Assembly (NCBI GenBank): GCA_041668045.1
Contig: JBAYDV010000118.1
Span: 1 to 5,154 of the forward strand
Direction of reading: 5' to 3'
Length of the DNA: 5,154 nucleotides
Source of the DNA: JBAYDV01 sp041668045
GTDB taxonomy: Bacteria > Bacteroidota > Bacteroidia > Bacteroidales > UBA932
Part shown: positions 1 to 5,154 of the stretch, one piece after another
Layout: each line of letters opens with the position of its first letter
Numbering within the stretch: the first letter of the stretch is position 1
The notes under the pieces: model-generated
What the model was told of the DNA's origin: nothing
The model's database searches: none
The model's input: only the letters and a program-made list of their open reading frames with translations
Translations under genes and position numbers: made by a program

Positions 1-1167
1 TATTTCCAAACACATACGACTATTGTGATAGGGACATTTCCAGAATCCTGCTTTATCATCCTTTACATTTATTTTCCCATCTGCTGTGCGACTCCAATAC
101 CAACCTCCGTGTTCATGGTCAATTATATTGTTTTTAATGTAATTCCAGGATTTAATCATCTTAGATAAAGCTTCTTCTTTATGATGGTATTTATATAAGT
201 AAAATAAGCCAATAACTGTTTCTGCTTGTACCCACCAGTTTTTTTCTCCATCTATAGAACCATCGGACATTTTTTCATTAATCATGCTGCCTTCTTCTGT
301 ATATCCTTCTAAAGATGCTGTGGCTATTTTATAGCATTCTTTAGAGATATTTTCATATAATTCATCATCACATAGAACTTCTGCTGCTTCCATAAGTAGC
401 CATGATGATTCTATATCATGACCGAAAGATATTTTAGAGCCTTGAATTTCCCAATCATCATTAAAAAATAAGCCTAAATGATTGTTGTCTTGCTTAATTT
501 TATGGAGAAAGATTTCTATAAGATTTTCGATTTGTTTTTTTAGAATTTTATCTGGCCATATTCGATATAAATTAGTATAAGGCTCGAGTATGTGAAGATG
601 GCTATTCATAGTTTTTTTCTCATTGGCGTCTTTATCACTTAGACGCATGTCTTGTATCTCTTTCCAATCTTCAGTAAGAGCTTCAAGGTATCCATTTTTT
701 TCTTGGTCAAAAGCATGTTTTTCTATTGAATGAAATAGATCTATGGCTGATTCAAGAGTTTCTTTATCCCCTGTAGCTCGTGAATATTCACTTAGCCCAT
801 ATATAGCGAAACCGATGGCGTAGATTTGTTTTTTTCTATCTAAAGGCTGTCCTTTATAATCTAGAGACCAATAGACTCCTCCATTTTTTTGGTCTATGAA
901 ATGTTTAAGTATATAGTCTTTAGCGCGAGTGGCTATCGTGAAATATTCTTCTGTTTTTAACACGCGGTAAGCTGCTGAAAAAGTCCATAGTATTCGAGCG
1001 TTAAGTATTGCACCTTTTTCCGCCTTGGTGTATAACTTTTCTTGACCAGAAATGCGACCATAGAAACCACCATTGCCCTGGTCTATCATATTTTTTCGCC
1101 AATAGGGTAGAATGTTTTCTGTTAGTTCATGTTCAAATTCTTTTTTTATGTTAAATAGTTTTTTCAT
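1..1167 (-). CDS. Cellobiose/mannobiose 2-epimerase (AGE family), C-terminus cut by window edge
   Basis: Cytoplasmic N-acylglucosamine 2-epimerase-family enzyme. It interconverts the reducing-end glucose and mannose of beta-1,4-disaccharides; here it most likely turns mannobiose into mannosyl-glucose. My reading from the ATG at 1167 gives 389 codons with no stop up to base 1. Known cellobiose 2-epimerases are about 390-410 residues, so only a short tail should be missing. The conserved (alpha/alpha)6-barrel motifs are in order: NARILWTFS with R58, NSHLHILEPYT with H190, FGHDIESSW with H250, the NWWVQAE pair W311/W312, and FWKCPYHNSR with W376 and H381. These correspond to the catalytic Arg, the three His and the substrate-stacking Trp residues of characterised enzymes. 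There is no signal peptide. The start lies inside the symporter gene's 3' end (17-bp overlap), with a weak purine tract (ACAAAGA) 7 nt upstream. The family is certain; preference for mannobiose over cellobiose is inferred from the GH130 neighbour. Confidence 0.93.
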   Translation of the reverse strand, partial: MKKLFNIKKEFEHELTENILPYWRKNMIDQGNGGFYGRISGQEKLYTKAEKGAILNARILWTFSAAYRVLKTEEYFTIATRAKDYILKHFIDQKNGGVYWSLDYKGQPLDRKKQIYAIGFAIYGLSEYSRATGDKETLESAIDLFHSIEKHAFDQEKNGYLEALTEDWKEIQDMRLSDKDANEKKTMNSHLHILEPYTNLYRIWPDKILKKQIENLIEIFLHKIKQDNNHLGLFFNDDWEIQGSKISFGHDIESSWLLMEAAEVLCDDELYENISKECYKIATASLEGYTEEGSMINEKMSDGSIDGEKNWWVQAETVIGLFYLYKYHHKEEALSKMIKSWNYIKNNIIDHEHGGWYWSRTADGKINVKDDKAGFWKCPYHNSRMCLEI

Positions 1168-2593
1168 TTATACGTCTTTGTTCTAATTTTAGATTTATTT
1201 TTTCCATTTTATTTTCAGAAAGAGGATAAAGTGATATGCATATAGCAGATATTAAGGTGCCTACAGCAGGAAGAAAGCTTAAGAACATTTTTATGCCGTT
1301 TATTGTTTCAGAAGATTGAATAGTATTGGCTTTAAATCCAAAAGCTGCTAATAACCAGCCTGTTAGAGCTGTTCCTATAGCCCAGCCAAATTTTTGGCTC
1401 ATAGATGATGAACTGAAAATTAATCCTGTGGCTCTATTTCCTGTTTTTAATTCTGAATAATCTGCACAGTCTGCGTACATGCTCCATAGTAGTGGAAATA
1501 TGCTGCCAGCGCATATACTAATTAATGCTTGTAATATAAATATTAATGCTAGATTATCTTTGCCTAACCAATAAAAAGCTATACTGAGAATGCAGGCTAT
1601 TATCATGGACCACATATATATGGCTTTTTTACCATATTTATTGCTTAATGGTGCAGCAATGATTACACCTATTATGTTAGAAGCCTGACCTACAGCTAAA
1701 TATAAGCCAGATAAAATAAATGGGATGCCGAAAATTGATATTGATTTATAACCTTTTTCGACTATGTAGTATTTGAAATAATATACTGTCGCTCCGTCAC
1801 GAATAGAGTTGAATACTAATGCAGATATTCCAGCTACGAGTAGTATCCACCATGGTTTGTTATGTAATAAATCTTTTATGTCTTGTGAGAGTGGTGTCTT
1901 TTTTTCGTTTACGGGTTTTACTCTTTCTTTAGTTAAACTGTAACAAAGTAGGAAAAGTATCACGCATACTGATGCTATGACCATTACTGCATATTGCCAT
2001 GATTTTTGTTCTATTAAAAGGTCTGTTGAGCTTCCTTTGAATAGGTTAACTATTGGCATAAACATTAATAGTGCTATAAAACTACCTAGATATGCGAATG
2101 TCATTCTAAATGTAGCTAAGATATTACGCTCTTTAGGATTATTACTGATAACACCAAGTAGGGATGCATAAGGAACATTAATAGCAGAATATACCATCAT
2201 CATTAGCGTATATGTGCCGTATGCATATATAATTTTCCACGTATCGTTAAAGTTAGGAGTGGAGAAAGTTAAAACACCGGCGATACCAAAAGGTAGAGCT
2301 AGGTATTTTAAATAAGGACGGAATTTTCCATGTTTAGTATTGGTTCTATCAGCGAGTATTCCTATTATTGGATCAAATGCAGAATCCCATATCCTTGTGA
2401 CGAGAAACATTGTTCCTACAACGGCTGCTGATAAGCCATATACATCAGTGTAGAAAATCATTAAATATACACCAAATAATTTCCAGAACATGGATGAAGA
2501 CATATCTCCAAATCCATAGGCTATTTTTTCAGATAATTTAATTTTACCTGTTTTCTGCTGTATATCTGCTAACTTAGTGTTATTTGCGTTCAT
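1151..2593 (-). CDS. GPH-family (MelB-like) sugar:cation symporter, probable mannobiose importer
   Basis: A 480-residue inner-membrane transporter of the glycoside-pentoside-hexuronide:cation symporter family within the MFS. About twelve hydrophobic segments are visible between residues ~33 and ~457, with a hydrophilic central loop around 221-246 and a charged tail after 458. Hallmarks against E. coli/Salmonella MelB: YGFGD with D30 (MelB D19, sugar site); TRIWDSAFDPIIG with D70 and D74 (MelB D55/D59, cation site) followed by the HGKFRPY loop; INVPYASL with N139 where MelB has D124; the MYADCADYSELKTGNRATG motif at 372-390; and K401 in SQKFGWAIG (MelB K377). Coupling to Na+ or H+ cannot be decided. 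The gene overlaps the phosphorylase by 14 bp at its 5' end and the epimerase by 17 bp at its 3' end, so it is the middle gene of the operon. The cargo, mannobiose or short manno-oligosaccharides, is inferred from these neighbours. An ACAAAGA tract sits 5 nt before the ATG. Confidence 0.92.
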   Translation of the reverse strand: MNANNTKLADIQQKTGKIKLSEKIAYGFGDMSSSMFWKLFGVYLMIFYTDVYGLSAAVVGTMFLVTRIWDSAFDPIIGILADRTNTKHGKFRPYLKYLALPFGIAGVLTFSTPNFNDTWKIIYAYGTYTLMMMVYSAINVPYASLLGVISNNPKERNILATFRMTFAYLGSFIALLMFMPIVNLFKGSSTDLLIEQKSWQYAVMVIASVCVILFLLCYSLTKERVKPVNEKKTPLSQDIKDLLHNKPWWILLVAGISALVFNSIRDGATVYYFKYYIVEKGYKSISIFGIPFILSGLYLAVGQASNIIGVIIAAPLSNKYGKKAIYMWSMIIACILSIAFYWLGKDNLALIFILQALISICAGSIFPLLWSMYADCADYSELKTGNRATGLIFSSSSMSQKFGWAIGTALTGWLLAAFGFKANTIQSSETINGIKMFLSFLPAVGTLISAICISLYPLSENKMEKINLKLEQRRINEKTI

Positions 2594-3764
2594 TATATTC
2601 TTTGTTTCGTCTTATGTTTAAAATAATCTTTTCTACAGATTTGGCAGTTCTTAAATCATCTTTTGGTGTGTTTAGACAGTATTCTACTAGTTTATCTACT
2701 GTTGAAGTGGCTACTCGTATATTTGTGTCACATGATGCGTAATATATATATACTGTTCCATTATCGTCTTTTATCCATCCGTTTGTAAATAGAACGTTTG
2801 ATACATCTCCAACTCTTTCATCTCCTTTTGGTGCCATAAAATAGCCTCCTGGTTCTGCTATAACTTTTGTTGGATCTTCAAGTGATGTCATATACATATA
2901 TAATACATATCTGAGTCCTGCAGCACAATATCTTACTCCATGTGCGAGATGTAACCATCCTTGAGCAGTCTTTATAGGTGAAGGTCCTTCTCCATTTTTA
3001 GATTCTTTTATAGTATGATATTGTCTAGGGTTAATTATTATTTCTTCTTTTACTTCAGCGTGAGTCATATCGTCAATAAGTGCCCATCCTATGCCTCCAC
3101 CATTTCCAGTTGATATAAAATTATCTTGAGGTCGTGTATATAAAGCATATTTACCATTAATAAATTCTGGATGAAGTACTACATTTCTCTGTTGGTGAGA
3201 GCTAATTAAATCAGGAAGCCTTTCCCAAGTTTTAAGGTCTTTAGTTCTCGCTATACCAGCTGTGGCTATGGCTTCTACTATATCTTGATTTGTGCCTTGG
3301 GGATCTCTTCTCTCTACACAAAAGATTCCATAAATCCATCCATCTTCATGTTTTACTAATCTCATATCATAAATATTAGTAGCAGGATTATCAGTCTCAG
3401 GCATTATTACAGGTTCGTCCCAAAACCGAAAATTATCTAATCCATTTGAGCTTTCTGCTATGGCGAAAAATGATTTTCGATCATATCCTTCTACTCTCAC
3501 AGCTAATAAGAATTTATCTCCTATCTTAATAGCTCCGGAATTCATTGTAGAATTTATACCTATTCTTTGCATAAAGTATGGATTACTTTTAGGATTAAAA
3601 TCAAATTTCCATTCAAGTGGAGTATGATGAGCTGTAATTACTGGATATTGATATCTTTGAAAAATCCCGTTAGTTGAAAACAGTGCTTTATTTTTTCTAG
3701 TAATTAAATTATTGAAGTTTTGTTCAATAATTTCTTTTCGACTTTCAAACAGCTTATTATTCAT
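2580..3764 (-). CDS. GH130 4-O-beta-D-mannosyl-D-glucose phosphorylase
   Basis: Cytoplasmic five-bladed beta-propeller glycoside phosphorylase of family GH130. It catalyses beta-mannosyl-1,4-glucose + phosphate giving alpha-mannose-1-phosphate + glucose. The 394-residue length fits the mannosylglucose phosphorylase subfamily (GH130_1, about 390 residues) better than the shorter mannooligosaccharide phosphorylases (GH130_2). Visible motifs: RIGINSTMNSGAIK (68-80), LAVRVEG (87-93), NIYDMRLV with D133 as the likely catalytic Asp (equivalent to D131 of the B. fragilis enzyme), CVERRDP (149-155), VVLHPE (195-200), YTRPQ (209-213), GEGPSPI (258-264), LAHGVRYC (273-280) and DERVGDVSNVLF (315-326). 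There is no signal peptide. The start is preceded by an A/T-only leader (TAAAATTATTATAAT) without a Shine-Dalgarno, normal for Bacteroidota. It is the first gene of the three-gene operon and lies downstream of the regulator gene after a 158-bp gap. The family call is very strong. The exact substrate is supported by the adjoining epimerase but not proven. Confidence 0.94.
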   Translation of the reverse strand: MNNKLFESRKEIIEQNFNNLITRKNKALFSTNGIFQRYQYPVITAHHTPLEWKFDFNPKSNPYFMQRIGINSTMNSGAIKIGDKFLLAVRVEGYDRKSFFAIAESSNGLDNFRFWDEPVIMPETDNPATNIYDMRLVKHEDGWIYGIFCVERRDPQGTNQDIVEAIATAGIARTKDLKTWERLPDLISSHQQRNVVLHPEFINGKYALYTRPQDNFISTGNGGGIGWALIDDMTHAEVKEEIIINPRQYHTIKESKNGEGPSPIKTAQGWLHLAHGVRYCAAGLRYVLYMYMTSLEDPTKVIAEPGGYFMAPKGDERVGDVSNVLFTNGWIKDDNGTVYIYYASCDTNIRVATSTVDKLVEYCLNTPKDDLRTAKSVEKIILNIRRNKEYNERK

Positions 3765-3922
3765 ATTATAATAATTTTATTATTCGTTTATTTTTTTGCA
3801 ATGATACATTTCTAGTGTATTACAAAGGAATTGCTTTTATAAACGAATAACTACTATTATATTAACCAATAATTTACATTTTATGTATTTCGACTATTAT
3901 TTATATAGCGAAGAAAGTATTA
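3765..3922 (-). promoter_or_regulatory. 158-bp regulatory gap upstream of the phosphorylase-symporter-epimerase operon
   Basis: This AT-rich gap separates the stop of the AraC-type regulator from the start of the phosphorylase. It contains the 12-bp inverted repeat listed separately, a small palindrome TACAT-ttt-ATGTA at 3875-3887, and no open reading frame of note. It most likely holds the operon's own promoter. On the minus strand, TTCCTTTG at 3830-3823 differs from the Bacteroidota -7 element (TAnnTTTG) at one defined base, but no TTTG lies 19-21 bp upstream of it. TATCATTG at 3806-3799 also has one mismatch, and its nearest upstream TTTG (3826-3823) is only 16 bp away. A weak, activator-dependent promoter would fit this. 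I see no rho-independent terminator for the regulator, so read-through from it is also possible. Confidence 0.5.
3780..3850. repeat. Perfect 12-bp inverted repeat with nested shorter repeats
   Basis: TTATTCGTTTAT at 3780-3791 is the exact reverse complement of ATAAACGAATAA at 3839-3850, with 47 bp between the arms. Inside lie GCAAT (3798-3802) with ATTGC (3830-3834), and ATACA (3804-3808) with TGTAT (3816-3820). As minus-strand RNA these can pair as a 12-bp stem, an A-only internal loop (4 and 6 nt), a 5-bp stem, an asymmetric loop and a 5-bp hairpin, ending 15 nt before the phosphorylase ATG. As DNA, the two arms could be paired half-sites for a dimeric regulator. The downstream side lacks a U-run, so it is not a classical terminator. 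The repeat is directly seen; its role is unknown. Confidence 0.75.
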
Positions 3923-4795
3923 TTATATAACGAATTTTTTCTTTTGGTAAAAGTTTCTAAACTGTTTAGGTGTCATGCCTTTTTTCTTTTTAAATATTCT
4001 GTTAAAATTTGAAAGATTATTGAATCCGCATTCAAAGCAAACTTCTGATATATTTTTTGTAGTATCTACTAGCACACGAGAAGCTACACCTAATCTGACA
4101 TCGATTATATAATCTGATAATGTCTTTCCTGTTCTTAATTTAAAGAATCTACTAAAAGATACAGGATTCATACATACAATTTCTGCTAATTCAGTTAAGG
4201 TTATATTCTCATTATAATGTTTGCTAATATAATTTTTTACTGTATTAGTTCTACGAGAGTCACTTTCTTTAGTCGGGAGATAAGCCTCACATGATGATAA
4301 AGTTTCTCCACCTTCTGAAATTGAAAGTTCATAAAGTAGTGTAAGTATTTTCATAACTTGATAGAATTTTCTATTCTCATCAGACATAGTATCAAGTAAA
4401 GAATACACTTTAATTATAGTAGGAAGAGAAAATTTTAACCCATATTTAGCTTTAGTTAACATTTTCTTTATAGACATGAATTGGTTTTTAGAAAGAAAAG
4501 AAGAAGAAAAAAGGTCTTGAGAGAATTGAATAGTAATTTCTCTTATTTTCTCATAAGTACAACTTCCCTGTTCCCATACATGGTTAGTGTTTTCTCCTCC
4601 TACTAGCACTAATTCATAATTGTCGATAGTTTCTATTGAATCATTTACTATGCGAATAGCACCTTTACCATTTTCAATAAAATTTAATTCGAATTCTTCA
4701 TGAGAATGTAGAGGATAAGTAAATTCCTTTTTATAACGCTCAACGATATAAAAGCAATCTTTTTCTGATAAAGGAGTTATTTCAGTTATGGCCAT
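3923..4795 (-). CDS. AraC-family transcriptional regulator with N-terminal cupin domain
   Basis: A 290-residue one-component DNA-binding regulator. The N-terminal part (about 1-110) looks like an AraC-type cupin sensor: the segment FTYPLHSHEEFELNFIENGKG (25-45) carries the usual H30/H32/E34 cluster and the glycine turn, and the NHVWE segment follows at 71-75. A helical linker of about 110-180 leads to the C-terminal double helix-turn-helix. The first HTH is at about 199-230 (LTELAEIVCMNPVSFSRFFK then GKTLSDYI). The second is at about 249-280 (ISEVCFECGFNNLSNFNRIF then GMTPKQFR), with the family's signature glycine-phenylalanine and P-x-x-FR positions. There are no membrane segments. It sits directly upstream of, and in the same direction as, the phosphorylase operon, and divergently from the esterase gene, so it probably controls one or both. 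The ligand is unknown; mannobiose or mannosyl-glucose is a reasonable guess. No Shine-Dalgarno precedes the ATG. Confidence 0.93.
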   Translation of the reverse strand: MAITEITPLSEKDCFYIVERYKKEFTYPLHSHEEFELNFIENGKGAIRIVNDSIETIDNYELVLVGGENTNHVWEQGSCTYEKIREITIQFSQDLFSSSFLSKNQFMSIKKMLTKAKYGLKFSLPTIIKVYSLLDTMSDENRKFYQVMKILTLLYELSISEGGETLSSCEAYLPTKESDSRRTNTVKNYISKHYNENITLTELAEIVCMNPVSFSRFFKLRTGKTLSDYIIDVRLGVASRVLVDTTKNISEVCFECGFNNLSNFNRIFKKKKGMTPKQFRNFYQKKKFVI

Positions 4796-5000
4796 TATAA
4801 ATAATTCTATAGGTTATTAATACGAAGATACAAAAAACTCATTCATATTTTATTTTTTTTGATTATGTATTTTTTAATAATATTATTTTAACATTAAAAG
4901 TTAACAATTAGTTAATAAAGTATTTGTCTATGATTAATTACTAATGTACATTTGTGCATATTAGATTTATCAGAAAAACTAAAATAAAACTTATATTTTT
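4796..5000. other. 205-bp divergent intergenic region between regulator and esterase
   Basis: This very AT-rich spacer must carry promoters firing in both directions. The rightward one is clear and is listed separately. For the leftward regulator gene, the best -7 candidate is TATCTTCG (minus strand, 4830-4823), one mismatch from TAnnTTTG, but no TTTG is found 19-21 bp upstream, so I do not annotate it as a promoter. The central part has short TTAA-type repeats (TTTTAAC at 4886-4892, GTTAAC at 4900-4905, GTTAA at 4911-4915), which may be only base-composition effects. No small ORF or RNA gene is recognisable. Confidence 0.6.
4923..4954 (+). promoter_or_regulatory. Bacteroidota-type sigma promoter for the esterase gene
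   Basis: The -33 element TTTG at 4923-4926 and the -7 element TACATTTG at 4947-4954 match the known Bacteroidota consensus (TTTG and TAnnTTTG) at every defined base. The 20-bp spacer is within the usual 19-21. Transcription would begin near 4960, leaving a leader of about 40 nt before the ATG at 5001. The leader is A/T-rich and lacks a Shine-Dalgarno, as expected in this phylum. Confidence 0.75.
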
Positions 5001-5154
5001 ATGAAAAAAGTAATTACTCTTGTTGCTACTTTAATCCTTTCTCTTGGATTAAATGCTAAAATTAAATTGCCAGAAATTCTTGGAGATAATGCAGTCCTTC
5101 AACAAAATACTAAGGTGCAATTATGGGGAGAAGCCGATAATAATACAGGTAACA
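5001..5154 (+). CDS. Secreted sialate O-acetylesterase-like carbohydrate esterase, N-terminal fragment
   Basis: Only 51 codons are present before the right edge cuts the gene. Residues 1-19 form a signal peptide: MKK, then a hydrophobic core VITLVATLILSLGL, then an N-A end with cleavage expected after A19. No lipobox cysteine follows, so the protein is probably periplasmic or secreted rather than a lipoprotein. The next stretch, IKLPEILGDNAVLQQNTKVQLWGEA (21-45), matches the N-terminal signature of the sialate O-acetylesterase (SASA/SGNH-like) family, whose usual form reads LP-x-x-x-x-DNMVLQQ followed by v-x-WG. The catalytic residues lie beyond the window. Such enzymes remove acetyl groups from sugars. 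Next to mannobiose genes, the target may be acetylated mannan or glucomannan rather than sialic acid; that is inference. It is transcribed divergently from the regulator with its own strong promoter. Confidence 0.8.
   Translation, partial: MKKVITLVATLILSLGLNAKIKLPEILGDNAVLQQNTKVQLWGEADNNTGN

Noticed and set aside
1..1167. Epimerase as a pseudogene, because its reading frame has no stop in the window
   Set aside because: The frame is open and carries all catalytic residues up to base 1. The missing stop is due only to the window edge.
1977..2171. 64-codon plus-strand reading frame
   Set aside because: It lies wholly antisense inside the symporter gene, has no recognisable domain or promoter, and is explained as a shadow of the transporter coding sequence.
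2580..3764. GH130 gene as a mannooligosaccharide phosphorylase or GH43/GH32-like hydrolase
   Set aside because: The 394-residue length, the D133 motif NIYDMRL and the adjoining 2-epimerase favour mannosyl-glucose phosphorylase. The motif order is that of GH130, not of a hydrolase propeller.
3823..3830. TTCCTTTG (minus strand) as a firm -7 promoter element of the phosphorylase operon
   Set aside because: It has one mismatch to TAnnTTTG and no TTTG 19-21 bp upstream. I mention it only as a possibility inside the regulatory gap.
3780..3850. The inverted repeat read as a rho-independent terminator for the regulator gene
   Set aside because: The stem is AT-rich, the loop is 47 nt and no U-run follows the 3' arm on the minus strand, so it does not fit an intrinsic terminator.
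4851..4876. T-rich tracts upstream of the regulator as a terminator or phase-variable tract
   Set aside because: No GC-containing stem precedes the T-runs, and an 8-9 base run in such AT-rich DNA is expected by chance.

Overview
The window is AT-rich (roughly 30% GC by eye). It holds most of a beta-mannan disaccharide utilisation cluster from a member of the Bacteroidota, probably Bacteroidales. That assignment rests on three things: the gene set and order match the GH130 phosphorylase / sugar-cation symporter / 2-epimerase cassette described in Bacteroides fragilis; start codons are preceded by A/T-rich leaders with no real Shine-Dalgarno; and there is a textbook Bacteroidota promoter (TTTG, 20 bp, TACATTTG) in front of the rightmost gene. 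Genus and species cannot be read from the sequence.

Layout. Four genes are on the minus strand, read from right to left: an AraC-family regulator (4795-3923), a 158-bp regulatory gap (3922-3765), a GH130 4-O-beta-mannosyl-glucose phosphorylase (3764-2580), a GPH-family (MelB-like) sugar:cation symporter (2593-1151), and a cellobiose/mannobiose 2-epimerase (1167 to the left edge, lacking at most a short C-terminal tail). The last three overlap by 14 and 17 bp and form a tight operon. On the plus strand, divergent from the regulator across a 205-bp gap (4796-5000), is the first 51 codons of a secreted sialate O-acetylesterase-like (SGNH-type) carbohydrate esterase, cut by the right edge.

How the genes fit together (inference from known families). 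The symporter would import beta-1,4-mannobiose. The epimerase would convert its reducing-end mannose to glucose, giving beta-mannosyl-1,4-glucose. The GH130 enzyme would cleave that with phosphate to mannose-1-phosphate and glucose, saving an ATP. The divergent exported esterase could strip acetyl groups from acetylated mannan or glucomannan outside the cytoplasm. The cupin-plus-AraC regulator probably senses a sugar in this route. No mannanase (GH26/GH5) lies inside the window.

The least explained feature is a perfect 12-bp inverted repeat (3780-3791 and 3839-3850, 47 bp apart) with smaller inverted repeats nested inside it. It sits just in front of the phosphorylase start and could be a looping operator or a structured 5' leader. 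I see no mobile element, CRISPR array, tRNA or rRNA, and no strong evidence of a wholly new system.
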